Source of the DNA: Alopecurus myosuroides
Taxonomy: Eukaryota; Streptophyta; Magnoliopsida; Poales; Poaceae
DNA length: 64,000 bases
Assembly: GCA_028641055.1 (NCBI GenBank)
Contig: CM054062.1
Coordinates: 18,533,639 to 18,597,638, forward strand
Reading direction: 5' to 3'
Translations under genes and position numbers: made by a program
The notes under the pieces: generated by a model
What the model saw: only the letters and a program-made list of their open reading frames with translations
Told to the model about the DNA's origin: nothing
The model's database searches: none
In this document: one piece after another, positions 12,909 to 25,700 of the stretch
How the letters are laid out: each line of letters begins with the position of its first letter
How positions within the stretch are numbered: the stretch's first letter is position 1

Positions 12909-13272
12909 ATGAATGGCTTATTCACTAATAGCAGAGGTCTTGGAGACTTGGCTAAACATTTGAATATTGCCCAATACGTCAGGGATCACAATTTGGAGTT
13001 TGTGGCTATCTCCGAATCATGGAGGAAAGGCTTTCCAATGAGTGTTCTGAACCGCCTTTTGGGGGGGTCTCGACTTCACTTGGCATTCTATTCCTCCGCG
13101 CGGAAGGTCGGGTGGCATTTTACTAGGCGTTAAATCAGATTCCATTGATGTGTTAGCAAGGTCGGACGGTGATTTTCATATAAAATTGCACCTCCGCAAT
13201 CGAGCTGATAACTTTGTGTGGAGTTTGGTTGCTGTGTATGGTGCTGCCCAGGAAGAGTTTAAGGAGGCTTTT
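12909..13272 (+). pseudogene. LINE ORF2 endonuclease, N-terminal half
   Basis: The frame opens with MNGLFTNSRGLGDLAKHLNI and FVAISESW, the start of the L1 endonuclease fold. A frameshift near 13070-13130 moves it to the frame that carries FVWSLVAVYGAAQEEFKEAF. Coding stops exactly at the LTR junction at 13272/13273. The next residues (LRELVNLANDN) are found at 17779 onward, so the two halves are one domain split by the insertion. Confidence 0.8.
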
Positions 13273-14200
13273 TGTAACATCCCAAGTATGAAAATACCCC
13301 CTAGAATGTTTGATTCCTTGTTTTATTTCAAGCATTGCATCATGTCATCATTTCATTGCATTGTTTTATTATTGTTTGCATTGTTAATATTTGTTTTGCA
13401 TCTGTTTTATCTTGTTTTCATAATTCAAACTCAAACAAATTCAAATGGTTATTTTCATACTTGTTCTGTTACAATTTTTGGAATAAAAATAACAAATAAA
13501 AAACAACCAAATTGCTTTCATTTTATTCCATGTTGATCACTCATTAAAATTGTGGGTTTTAATCAAACAAATGATTTCCAAATCACCTTCAAGTTCAAAT
13601 CAAATGCATCAAGCAGAACCAATTTGAACTTATGAATTTAATCAACTAATGTAATCAAATTGAATCATAAGGTTCACCCTATTAATATCTTTGTTTTCAA
13701 TATCAATCAATTACTTCCCAAACTGCTTTCAAATTCAAACCACTTCTCAAAATCAGTACCTCCTTTGAATCCATGAATCTCAACACCCATTTGTATTCTT
13801 AAATCACTTTTAAAACCCTAGGGGAAACCCTATTGAAATGCCTTGTTTTTCTCATATTAATATTGCAAATTTCAATTAATTTGGTTTAAATCTTAAACAG
13901 CAAGCAAACCTTTAAAATTTTGTAAACCAAAGTTGCCAAATGGTTGCACTTGGCCTAAGGAATTTATCCTGAATTTTTCAAATTTTTTCCCTAAACAAAA
14001 ACCTATCATTTTCTTCCTAAAGCTAAGGCTACAAAAAAAAAACCAGTAAAACAAAAATAAAAATAACAATAGGAGAGAGAGAGCACAGCAGCCCACCCCA
14101 TCTATTTCTTTCCCCAGCCCAAATTCTCTTTTCACTTAAGCCCACCAACCACCTGGCCCGATACCCCCTCAATCTATCGCTGTCGTCTCCCTCCTCGCGC

Positions 14201-14208
14201 TGACGTCA
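14201..14208. promoter_or_regulatory. Perfect TGACGTCA palindrome in the LTR GC core
   Basis: This is the CRE-type site that plant bZIP factors of the TGA class can bind. It lies 928 bases into the LTR. The same 8-mer occurs at a comparable depth in the unrelated-looking LTR at 51387-55418. Function is inferred only. Confidence 0.35.
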
Positions 14209-15766
14209 AACAGTACGATCGCTCCCCCTCTGTTTGATCATCCTCTCCCCCTCCCGATGCCATGCCGTACACCTCCTCACCCCCATAAAACTACTCCTAG
14301 CCCCAACCCTAGACCCCTAACCTAGCTAGTTCCTTCCGCCGCGCCGCCAAGTTCTCCTTCCTCCCTCCCCGATCAGCCTCTGTTCTGAACCTGCAAACAT
14401 CAGACCACCACCGTGAGCACCACTGCCCTCTCATCGCGGCCACTAGCTGTTCACCTCGAGGAGTAGTGGGTGGCGGGAATGGAAACTTGGAGGTGCCCTG
14501 GGGCTCGCCGTCCCCTCGCCCGCTGCCGGGAGGCACCACGGTGGCCGCGCCATCGCCGGCGAGCAGCCGCGCTGCTACTGCCTGACGGCATTCGTCATCG
14601 CCAACCACACCGCGGTGAGCCTCTGCTTCTGTTTCCCTCTCTCTTCCGTTTCAGCACAACCCCCCTGCACATCTACATGCTTGGTCGCGCAAGCCCAGCA
14701 GCACCACCACGCTGTCGATCGCCGTCCGGCGTTGCAGATCGTGCTCGCTGCTCTGAATGTTTCTGACGAAGTTTCAGTTAACGGCAGTGGACTGCCTCTT
14801 ATTCCCGCATACCTGTATACCGTCACAACTACCGCAGCACCCCAGTGGCAACGAAGCGCGCGCGCGTTGCGGCAGGTTCCAGGTTCGATTCCCCCGGTGG
14901 GAATTAACCCCCAAATTTTTGCTCTGATGCGCAGGGCCGCGACCCCACCTGTCATCCACCCGTGCTGCCACACCAGCACCGCACCGCGCCACGCTGGCCA
15001 CCAGGCTCACGGGGCAGTGCCTGTGGGTAGGGTGCCACTCCGTAACAAAAGTTTGCATGTTTTGTTTTAATTTCCAAATTCTTTTAAAATGGCAGAAATA
15101 AACCCTAAAGCAAAACCTTAATATCTTTTAATCCATAACTCTAAAAAATAAAAGTTATATATGTTTATTGCTCCAAATCAAATAATCTTTCAATTATTCC
15201 ATTTGTGCTCTGTTTTGAATTTTCAAAATGCATTTAAATTTCAAATTTGAATAATTCAAATGTAATTTGAGATAATTCATAACTAATTCATACTGTTTTC
15301 AAATAATGCAAATAAAATATGTTTTTCACACCATTTTGGATGAGCTACTCAAATATAAAATTTGTTTCATTGTTTGAATAATTAAAATTGCCTAAACACT
15401 TTAAATCTTGTTTAATTCAATTAAAACTTGTTTAATATTGTTTAATTCATAATAAATTCATCCTAATTCAAATTTCAAAATGTGAAACATGTAATCCAAC
15501 TAAAATTTGATAAACTTTTCAAATATGAACTTTGCTATTTGTTTTGAATAATTTAACATGATGAAAACAACAAATGCTTGTGTGACACCTTTAAGGAACC
15601 AAAATTTCCTAACTTAATGAATGAATTTCTAAACTTGGTAAACCTTATTCCAATTGATTCTATTGTTGTTATTTTGTTGTTTTCCTCATCCATGCATCAT
15701 GCTAATCCACTTTCATATAATGACTAGTTGTAAAACAATTAATTCAACCATAATTCATGGGCTTTC

Positions 15767-15789
15767 CATATGCAATCCAATTGCATATG
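15767..15789. other. Conserved hairpin in the solo LTR
   Basis: Arms CATATGCAAT (15767-15776) and ATTGCATATG (15780-15789) are perfect inverses around a 3-base loop. The same hairpin with a 4-base loop is kept at 60069-60092 in the related LTR. Confidence 0.7.
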
Positions 15790-17778
15790 GGTCCATTTAA
15801 TCCTGTTTCTATCTTGTCAACTATTTCCTTTGGATGCATCAATTAAACTGTCATGCATCATCTTTGATTGTGCACCCTGCCATGATATTGATTGTTTATA
15901 TTTCTGCCTTGTTTGTTTGCTTCTTCTCGGATACACGACGACGTTGAGACCGACGATACTTACGACACCCCTTTTAAGGAGTTAGCTCAGTACCAGGCTA
16001 CTGGGTTTTGCAGGCAAGTTATCACTCACATGAACCACTGTGTTCCTTTCAACATTGGTTACCGATACTTTCCGTTGTTCTTTTCTGCTAGCCTTAGTAG
16101 TAGTTATTCTGTTACGAACCTATCACATGAATCCCTTAACCCTGATATTGCCTCATCTCCCCTCCTACAACCATTGGTTGAGCCAGTGTCTTACTAGCAT
16201 GCTTAGGTTGTTTTGCTCGAGTCTGTTACCCGTTACTTGCAGTTACTATATTGTTATTATGTTGTGGGGGCTCGATGTTTAATCAATCAATCATGCTAAT
16301 GTTGCTATTAATAATAAATTTGATGATAAGGCACCGGCAGGAGGCCCATGAGAGGTTTTGAAGCCTGCTAGTGTCGACCCTAATAGGAAAAGGGTCTTGT
16401 CTACTGATCCATGATGAGCGCACTACCCGCATGTGGGAAGCGAGTATGGGCGCCCCCCTCAACTTGACCTGATTCGCATCTCGTCCAAATCGCCTCATTT
16501 AGTTCGTGTTTTCCATTTGCCGCATGCATGTTTTTGCGAGCCCAGGCCAGGGTAGAACTTTCGTAGTCGGCATATAGGGGGACACGTTCTTAGAGTGCTA
16601 TGAGGGTCCATTTTCTTCTGGGCTCGATTAACCGTGCGCCCAAGGTGCTTTGGGCTTGATGCGAAGAATGGTTGGTTGTGTAGAGTGCCCCGCTTGGTGG
16701 AAGTGCATTTCCATCTGGCGGGCCATTCTTGCGTGTACGGCCAAATTGGTGCAACCCTGCAGGGATAATCTTCTCGAGAAGCCGTGTTTTCCGCGGTTAT
16801 GGATTACTTGGTGAAAGTACTGGCTAACAAGTACTCAGGACAACTTAAACATAATGATCAAACATGTTACACCCAATGAATAATAACTTGACTAGTAATA
16901 GGTTGATGACACCATAACTTGATTCACCTTTAATACAACTGTGTGAGTTATCCTCGGATTGCTTCTTTGGATAAGGGGCGAGATCCAGGATGGGTTTGTT
17001 TGAAGTTATCTTTCAGTTGGTTACAATCACTCGATCTTATCCCCTTTCTGATAGTTGGAAGTGGTAGAATCTCTGTAGTTGGTTAGCGCAGCCAGTTGCA
17101 GCATCTTTTATATCCCCTCTCTTCCGTTGAACCCAAGGCATCTGTGCTTGGTGTTGACGGGTTACACTTTGGTGAACTGTGAGTCTTGCTTGCCAGTACG
17201 TTGGTGTACTGACCCCTTTGGGGCTATGGTTTACGCAGACGACGTTTCCGAGGATCTACATGGTGGCTACTACGTGGAGTATGACGAGACTGCTGACGAG
17301 TAGATAGCGGACCCGGGCAGGATCCGAGACTTCGTGGATGGGCTCCGTCCGTTTGTTTCCGGCCTCTTAGGCCTATTTGGTTCTTGTCTGTACTCAGACA
17401 TGTTGATTGCTTCCGCTGTGATGTAATGATGATATGTTGGGGCATGTGCCCTCTGAATGATTGTATTTGCTATCTCTGCTCTAATGAGAGCTATTTGCAA
17501 CTTATTTCAATCTTTTGTGTCGTAGAGATCTGTTGTGATATCACTTGTTCCAATGCCGTTGACGTACCATGTGTGTATGTTTTGAAGTACGTCAATGGAA
17601 GTATCCTGATTTCTACGGGATAGTTTACATCGACGGTGAACAGTAACGGTTGGTTGTCGCACATAAGTGCTGGCCTACCCGTAAGGGGACGCGGGAGCCG
17701 TTAAGCCCCGTAATCCAACCAAAATACTGTTCAGTTCGTACGGTGAGTATCCCCTAGAAGTCCGGGTGCGGCACTTTT

Positions 17779-20700
17779 CTTCGTGAATTGGTAAACCTGG
17801 CTAATGATAATCCACATCCAATTTTAATTGGTGGCGATTTTAATATGCTAAGGTTCCCACACGAGAAGAGTCGGGGACGGTTTGATGGTCATTGGCCTTT
17901 CTTATTCAACGCTATCATTGATAGCCTAGATTTGAGAGAGGCTTACATGACCGGACGACAATTCACTTGGGCGAATAGTCTACCGGAGCCTACATACGAA
18001 AAGTTAGACCGCGTACTGATGAGTACTGAGAGCAAGATAAGTTCCCTTTGGTAACGGTAGTGCTCTCGAACGTATTGAGTCTCTATCGGACCACGCCCCC
18101 TCCTACTTTCAACAGGCACATCGAAACCACATTCAAAATCACAGTTCAAGTTTGAACTTGGCTGGTTATTACGTGATGGTTTTGATGAGCTAGTTCAAAA
18201 AGTTTGGTGCAAACCGGTCATAGGTGATAACCCAATCCGGAGATGGAATAATAAAATGTGCAATGTGCGTAAATATCTTCGTGGATGGGCTCGCCACACG
18301 ACCAGATTGCTCTAAAAAAAGAGAAAGAGTGTCTTTGTTCCATTATTGACGAGTTGGATCGAATCGCCAAGACTAGGTTGCTTTCTATGCAAGAGATTGA
18401 ACTTAAAAGTCAATCAAACGCAGGAGTAGCACAAATGTTGCGAGAAGAGGAACTCAAATGGTATCAGAGACTCGAATACTCGTTATTTTCATAATGTAGC
18501 CAATGGAAGGCACATGAAAAAACGGATTCATTCTCTTCATCAGGATGAAGGTCTGATTGAGGGACAAGAGTGTCTCAAGGCTTATATTACAAAGTTCTAT
18601 AAAGGTCTGTTTGAGGCTCCTGAAGTAAGTTATATTACTATGGACGAGACCCGTACAGATGATATTTCCTAAGTTTCCCATGAGGAAAACGCTTTTCTTA
18701 ACGCTCCCTTCTCGGAAGAGGAGATAAAGAATGCAGTGTTTCAAATGGAACTTAATAAGGCACCTGGCCCAGATGGATGTCCTGCGGAGTTCTACCAACA
18801 TTTTTGGGACATCATCAAAGATGATCTCATTTAGATGTTTGGTTACTTACATAGCGGACACCTAGAGCTGTATCGCCTTAATTTTGGGGAAATCGTTTTG
18901 TTACCTAAGATTTTGGAGGCAGAAAGGATACAACAATATAGACCAATATGCCTTCTCAATGTTAGTTTCAAAATCTTTACGAAAGTTGCAACCATCAGGT
19001 TGAATTCGGTGGCAGATCGTGTGGTAAAACCTACACATACTGCATTTATGCAGGGCAGGAATATCCTTGATGGGGTCGTGATTTTACACGAAACCGTACA
19101 TGAGTTGCATACGAAAAACTAAATGGTGTAATTCTTAAAATAGACTTTGAAAAAGTCTATGATAAAGTGAACTGAGAGTTTCTCCAATAAACTCTGAGAA
19201 TGAAAGGATTCTCAGAAGAGTGGCGTGCTCTAGTTCACAATTTTGTGGTTGGAGGTAGTGTGGCTATCAAGGTCAATGACGAGGCAAACCGATACTTCCA
19301 GACCAAGAAAGACTTAAGGAAAGGTGATCCACTATCGTCCATATTATTTAATATTGTGGCTGACATGTTAGCGCTCATGATTGAACGAGCCAAGGAAAGC
19401 GGCCAAATTGAGGGAGTGATTCCACATCTTGTCGATGGGGGCTTGTCTATCCTTCAGTATGCAGATGATACGATTCTTTTATGGAACATGATTTGGAGAA
19501 ATCGGGGAACCTGAAACTAATTCTTTTGGTGTTAGAGCAACTTTCTGAATCAAAAATAAACTTCCATAAAAATGAATTGGTCTGCTTTGGCGAGGCCCAG
19601 AATGCTGTTGCCCAATATGCCGAGTTATTCGGATGTGAGCAAGGCCAATTTCCTATTAATTATTTGGGGATACCAGTACATTATAGGAGATTGTCTAATG
19701 CAGAATGAAGCCTTGTTGAAGAGCGTTTGCAGAAAGGGCTTGCTAGCTGGAAAGGTAAATTGTTGTCACTTGGTGGAAGACTGGTACTCATTAACTCAGT
19801 ACTATCCAATATGATATTGTATATGGTATCATGCTTTGAGTTGCCTAAAGGAGTCTTGAAAAATCTGGATTACTTATGTTCAATATTCTTTTGGCAGGGT
19901 GACAACGAGAAAAAGAAATATCGACTGGCCAGATGGGATGTAGTTTGTTGTCCAAAGGACCAGGGGGCTAGGTATCCATGACTTACAAGTCAAGAACTCA
20001 GCCCTACTTGGCAAATGGCTTTTCAAACTATTAACCGAGGATGGGGTTTGGCAAACCCTCCTTAAATGAAAATACATTGGCTCGAAAGCAGTCTCACAGT
20101 TTATGTGAAAACCAGGTGATTCAGGGGTATTTAAGATTAAGGACGGATCACAAATATGGTTCTTGGAGGATAAGTGGTTAGGTAATACCACCCTCAAAGA
20201 ACAATATCCGGCTTTATACACTATAGCGGGACATAAGGATGATACGTTGGCTACGGTCATGCAAACATCACCTCTTAATATGACGTTCAGACGAGACCTC
20301 ATTGGGCCACGACTTGTATCTTGACATGCTCTGGTTAACAGGCTGACTTTGGTCACTTTGACACCAGGCACCGATGAATTTTGGTGGAAAATCACCAAGA
20401 ATGGAGTGTTCTCGGTGGATTCTATGTATAGGGCCATGATCCAATCAGATATGCCCGTCGATATCTTAAAAAATGTATGACTTATGAAGGTACCACTGAA
20501 GATTAAGGTTTTTGCGTGGTATCTTCGTAAAGTGGTCATGCTTACAAAAGATAATCTTGTCAAACGTAATTGGCATGAAAGTTCAAAGTGTGTTTCTTGT
20601 TCTCATGATGAGACGATTAAGCACTTATTCTTCGATTGCACATTTGCGTGTTCTATATGGTCCGCTATCCAAATGGCTTCGAACCTTTATCAGCCCATAT

Positions 20701-20990
20701 CCGTTGCGAATATATTTGGTAACTGGTTAAATGGGGTAGATAAACGTTTCAAAACTATTATTATGGTAGGAGCGCTAGTCGTTACTTGGTCGCTCTAGCT
20801 ATGTAGAAATGACAAGATTTTCAATGATAAAAACTTTTCTCGTATGCAGGTTCTATTCCGATGCACAGGTATTCTCCGTTCGTGGTCCATATTACAGCGG
20901 GGGAAGTTTCGAGGCCTTTTTACGGAGACGTCTGTATGGCTGGAGCAGGTGCGAGAGATATTTTTTATCCCACATGGATGGTCGCTTTAT
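17779..20990 (+). pseudogene. LINE ORF2: endonuclease C-half, reverse transcriptase, zf-RVT; broken
   Basis: The endonuclease continues at 17779 with HPILIGGDFNMLRFPHEKS and ends with the TYEKLDRVLMS motif near 18030. Reverse transcriptase shows LNKAPGPDGCPAEFYQHFW near 18755-18800, IQQYRPICLLNVSFKIFTKV, HTAFMQGRNILDGV and LRKGDPLSSILFN. The catalytic box is an intact YADD at 19458-19469. The zf-RVT region is at 20484-20700 (LKIKVFAWYLRK; CVSCSHDETIKHLFFDCTFA). Stops and frameshifts near 18054, 18494, 18834, 19122, 19175, 19490 and 19981 break the frame. Confidence 0.85.
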
Positions 20991-21006
20991 CTACGGATAG
21001 CAGCTC

Positions 21007-21290
21007 CATTTTTTTTGAAACGGAAAACCCAGCCTCTGCATCCAGTGGATGCACACAGCTTATTTATTAAAAAAAATATCATCCGGAATCAAACATTCAT
21101 CCATAACCATACATCTTAATCAGACTGCAACGCGGCCACACTAATGAGCCACCAAAACAGATCAAGCAGAAGGAGACTACACATTTTGTATTCTCCTAGT
21201 ATGTAGCCACCCACCCTGGCTGAAGATAGCCCGCACGACCGCCATCAAGCGTGCACATCCTGTATCCAAGCTTCCACGTCGGTCTTCTGG
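21007..21290 (-). mobile_element. Small inverted LINE 3'-end fragment
   Basis: On the minus strand the block ends GATGCAGAGGCTGGGTTTTC, then CGTTTC and an A run (21010-21018), the closing style of grass LINEs. A similar GATGCAGAGGCCGGGT stretch ends the host LINE on the plus strand at about 21398. It looks like a 5'-truncated LINE copy inserted head-to-tail opposite. The right limit is approximate. Confidence 0.4.
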
Positions 21291-21459
21291 GGAGAGTAGC
21301 GATAGCGTCGACAGTCTAGGTCTGCATGATTTATTTAGACTTGTCGTCCTTTTTTCATTTTCTTATTGTGGATTTCGGGTGTGTGCATTTTTATGATGCA
21401 GAGGCCGGGTGTAATGCTTAACTTTTTAAGTAATAAAAGCCCTTTGTCAAAAAAAAAAA

Positions 21460-22746
21460 ATCTGTGTTTAGTAATCGCAGTAAAAGCAGCTATTTTGTCC
21501 AGATAATTTCAGCCTTTCCGGTCATTTCTAAAGACGCAAGATTGACATCAAAGCGTTAGAATGGTGCTGCAGCCCGGTGCAGTAGCTCCCGCTTGCGCAA
21601 GGAATGGTGCTATAACTGGCAAAAGAAAAACACGAGAGTTGCTGCTGGTGTTCTCTGAACCTATCAGAATTTAAGAACAAAAAAGGGGATCATCATACAA
21701 TTCTCCATCTATGACTAATTGCGATGCTTCCGAAGAGGATTGCATAGTGGGCGTATACTAATGCTTGATGTTCCTCAACCCCACCCTGTCGTCTCTGTGT
21801 CCACACTTGGGAAGACCAACTGATGATCTGGTGCAGGAACAGGCCAAACAACTTTACAGTTAGACACTGCATGCTATAAAGAATTGCTACCATAGTATCA
21901 TTACATTGCTGGTTCATCTTTCATGAACAGCAGAAAAGAAGGTTATATGTGACAGTCGTGCTGAAATGTAACCATTAAACCATCTATTTTAACAATTCAA
22001 AATAAATGACTGGGTTCCTTCCATTATAACATCCTCTGTAGGCAAGGGTTATGAAGAGTGGAAGAACGAGTTCTTTCCCACTCCCAGTAGGCAATTTCTG
22101 TTTTCCTCGAATATTCAAATTTTTGCTAATGTTTGTCTAACGGTGCCTTTGGTTTGTAGGAATTTCATAGGACTAGAATCCTACAGGAAATTTTCATATG
22201 AAGCTCTTTGATTTATAGGATTGAAACTAATTGTTCTTATAGGAATGTTTTCTTTGCTCAACTTTTTGGAGAATGCTAAACATTTGCACCAACCTCTTGT
22301 TTTCCCTTCCTTTTAGGAGTCCAATGCAAAATGTCCCTTTATCTGTACATAGGCTTTGTTTCTTAATTTCATCTAGGGTCAAAAGTGTATTAGATCTTTG
22401 AATAAAAAGTTTCCGAGAAGTACCGTCACTTAAAATTCTGTCTAAATAATGCATGGCTAGTTCAAAAGCAAGCAGCGTTATTTCTTCATGGTGCAGATAA
22501 ACGCGGGAGCATAAAGTAGGATTTATACATTCATTTTTTCAGGTTGCACTCCTTTTCTAATTACTTGTGTTTGTACATGTAAATAAGGTTCAGTTTCGCA
22601 GACCTAGTCCATTTTAGGCAATACAATGCAATTAATAGTCTGTGACTGTAAAGAACAAACTTACCATTCTATAACGCAGCTCTGGAAGTTTTACATATAA
22701 TAGTTGATGTTGCAGAAATATGTTGTACAATGTACAGTGAAGACTA
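21460..22746. other. 3' flank of the SOUL gene
   Basis: No coding pattern or repeat structure stands out apart from a degraded TE-like stretch at 22140-22300. The part next to 22746 should hold the gene's 3' UTR on the minus strand; no polyadenylation site could be fixed from sequence alone. Confidence 0.4.
22140..22300. mobile_element. Possible degraded MITE
   Basis: CCTTTGGTTTGTAGGAATTT, CATAGGA and ATCCTA motifs recur here. They resemble a common grass class II MITE whose interior repeats GGAATTTCATAGGA and AATCCTA. I could not find the matching inverted right end or a target duplication. Confidence 0.3.
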
Positions 22747-25700
22747 CTACTCCAGTGTGAAGTCGTTTAGCCATATAAGCACCTCGTTCCTCTTTGATCA
22801 TGAAAAACAAACAGAATTCCAGTAATGCAATCGAGATATAAAAGAAGTGTTTCAGTAATGATTGAAAATACTATTAAAAAATAGTGGCATCTTCTTGGAA
22901 AGGTCAGCATCTAGGAAGCATGGATAAGATACGCAATTTGCTACACTTGTTTTTCTAAGTTTGACACAAAATTTTACATCCCAGCTTAACAAAAAAGGCA
23001 GAGAGGAAAAGGGAACATACCATCACAAAACTTTTTGTACTAGGATCATTGTAACGTGCAAGCAAACAGCCTTGTTGAGGCTTCAACCCATCTTTGAGTA
23101 GCTGGGAGCGCAGCTCCTTCTCTTTCTTGACCACAATTTCCTCTTCTGGTCGACCACTGAATTTTTTCACTGCAGCAATGCCTCCTTCAACCTTTCGCAA
23201 TGTAACTGCTTCTGTATTTGGCGCTGGCAAACTGATTGAACAATACTATTATTGGCAATAGAAATATAACCATATAAATAAATACAAAATATACTATTTT
23301 TATGTATGAGCGGATTTCTACGTTGTCAGTAGTTGAAACCACGTATGGACAACATACCTGCTCAAGTCTTTGTTCCTTGGCAGAGCTATCTGTATGGATA
23401 CATCTGAAAGTTTGTCATCAGATGCTTGAGTGAAGACAGGCGTAGTCATTGCAATCTTTTCAGATGAAGCATTCTTGCCAAATATGTACCTATAGGTACA
23501 ACCGTACAAGCAATTTTGGCCTCACAATATATGGTGTTAAATATTTACAGTAATTGTTAAACAAAGAACTCACCCAGTAACATTATTAAAACCTGATGAT
23601 CCTGTTAGTTTTTCTCCTTTTGCTTCGACTACTGAAAATGATGGATACCTCCTGACCTGTAAAAATATTAATATTTATAATTTACCAAATTAAATTCTGT
23701 AAAGAGGCAGCATTTACATATTAGTTGTTCTACAGCGATAAATAATCCTATCATATGAGATCATATTAGAAAGACAGACTCGCAAACTTCTCAGTGTTAT
23801 GACTTAATATGAATAATGGATTATGATGACATGGCAGTGTTGCTACTCTAATCTACAGTGAACTGGGTTCCTAACAAAAATATATATACAAACGAATTAA
23901 TACCTCACCTCGTAAGTTGCAGTCTTTTTCAGAACGAGGTAACTTGGTGTTTCTATGTCTGGGGTCTTGTAGTATCGTAGCTGTGTAAAATCATAAGTTC
24001 AACTTCAAATAATTGATCGGCATATAAAAAAAAGTAGACTGATGGTACCTGCTTGAAAACTTCCACTAATCCTTCAAAGGAAAAGTATTCATTGTTCTGT
24101 ATTGAATCCCAAATATCCTGCACTTCAGCATATCAGGATAGCAGAATAGTATTTAATGACGAGTTCGGTAAGAGTATTGTTTAGTCAAATATTCTAAATA
24201 TTAAGAGCACCATTCTAACATATTTTTGATTCAAACAAATAATAAGAATTTCGGATAATTTTGTGTAGAGAATTTGTCATGAATTTAATAGTTCCTATGT
24301 TTTTCATTTCTGTGCTTTCAGAATCCTGTGGAGGGGATCCGATATAAAAATAATTCCAGGAAGTATCATGGTCCTAAGTTTTCTCAACCACGTCCACTAA
24401 ACGGTACGAGAGTAGGCAGAACCTACCACTCTGTACTACTTACATACCACTGCGGTTTTAGAAATAATGCAACAGATAGAAAAGCACATTATATCAAAAC
24501 AAAAACAAAAAATGGAAAAATAGTGACATAGCATATCGTAACTGAAAATACAGTGGGTAATGGACTTAATAAAGTATGGAGACTGGTTCGGAACTTTGTC
24601 TCGGGCTGAACCTGAAGCACTGAATTATACGAAAAAGGCTCTGTTCTTCTTTTTTGGGGGAAGAAGGTTCTGTTGATGCGTTGTGATAACAGAGTCAATG
24701 AATGACATATACTCTCTCCGTTCGGAATTAGATGACTTGAGTTTGTCTAAATACGGATGTATACATATACTAAAAGATGTATAGATACGTCCATATTTAG
24801 ACAAACGCAAGTCATCTAATTTCGAACGGAGAGAGTAGCAGATAATAAGTGTGCAAGACAAGGAGACTGAATAAGTGGAGAAACTGGCTGACACTTTGTG
24901 AGAGAACAATTTGGTCGAACAATCCATTGTCTGCTCCTGTTGGATCCGCGTGTCACGTAGATGCACTAGCTAATGGTATTCATATTACGACCTCTAATTA
25001 AGCATAAATAAAATATTTTCTTCATATTGAAGGTCTTGAATTTGGAAAACTGGAAACACTAGAAACCTATAACTCCATACTACTAGACTACGTAGAACAA
25101 AGTATCTCTACAAGAAATCAAACAACTGTCAATAAACACCGTACAATTCTACCTCATCCGCACATCCCAAATCGCATTCAGATGAAAAAACATGCGTTCC
25201 AAGGTGTGGTGAAAAGCAAGCAAAGGATGATTGCTAACCTCATGGCTGCAGAACTTGAGATTCTGCGGGTTGACGCCCATGATCGACAGACCGGTGAAGA
25301 CCAGCTCCGGCTTCCACGGCAAGAGAGAAAACTTCATGACCATGGTCCACCTCGTGGTGATCTCATAGGGCCCTGTCTGAACCAAAACGCTCAGAAACTA
25401 CCACGAACTCGCAACGCGCACGACACGTCCTCGCTGAACAATCCCAAGCGTGCATCGAGGCGGAGGAGACGCTAACCTGCTTAGCGTCGTGGAGGTAGAA
25501 TTCGGGGCGGAAGATGACCTTGAGGAGGTTGATGTTGGCGAGGTAGCCATCGATGTCGTCATAGCGGGTGATGGGGTCGCGGAACCGGACGCGGTCGTCA
25601 TACGCGGAGCGGTCGATGCCTACTTCGTCGAACAGGTGCGGAAGGTCGGCCTTCAGGAACTCCACCAGCCGCTGCGCCTCGGCCGGCGGCAGCCCGGCGT

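Larger units (their letters stand above)
13273..17773 (+). mobile_element. Gypsy solo LTR, 4501 bp, inside LINE ORF2
   Basis: It begins TGTAACATCCC and ends GTGCGGCA. CTTTT is duplicated at 13268-13272 and 17774-17778. No primer-binding site, polypurine tract or gag/pol is present. An AT-rich start is followed by a GC-rich core (about 14150-15060), a second AT-rich block and a unique 3' third. Several blocks recur in the solo LTR at 57409-61901: 15660-15790 with 59960-60100, 16320-16500 with 60611-60800, and 16690-16830 with 61015-61160. They are therefore diverged members of one family. The size fits the LARD/Sukkula/Erika class of Triticeae long-LTR elements, but the family name is a guess. 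Confidence 0.9.
12764..21459 (+). mobile_element. Second L1-type LINE, split by a 4.5 kb solo LTR
   Basis: ORF2 endonuclease begins at 12909, is cut at 13272 and resumes at 17779. Reverse transcriptase and zf-RVT follow, then a 3' UTR ending in a 12-A tail at about 21448-21459. The 5' limit is uncertain: an ORF1 end may reach left of 12725. Between 21007 and 21290 a small inverted LINE end seems to sit inside the 3' UTR. Confidence 0.8.

Noticed and set aside
14470..15070. 151-codon plus-strand frame at 14615-15070 and its overlaps
   Set aside because: Inside the GC core of a solo LTR; no domain, and opposite-strand frames of similar length.
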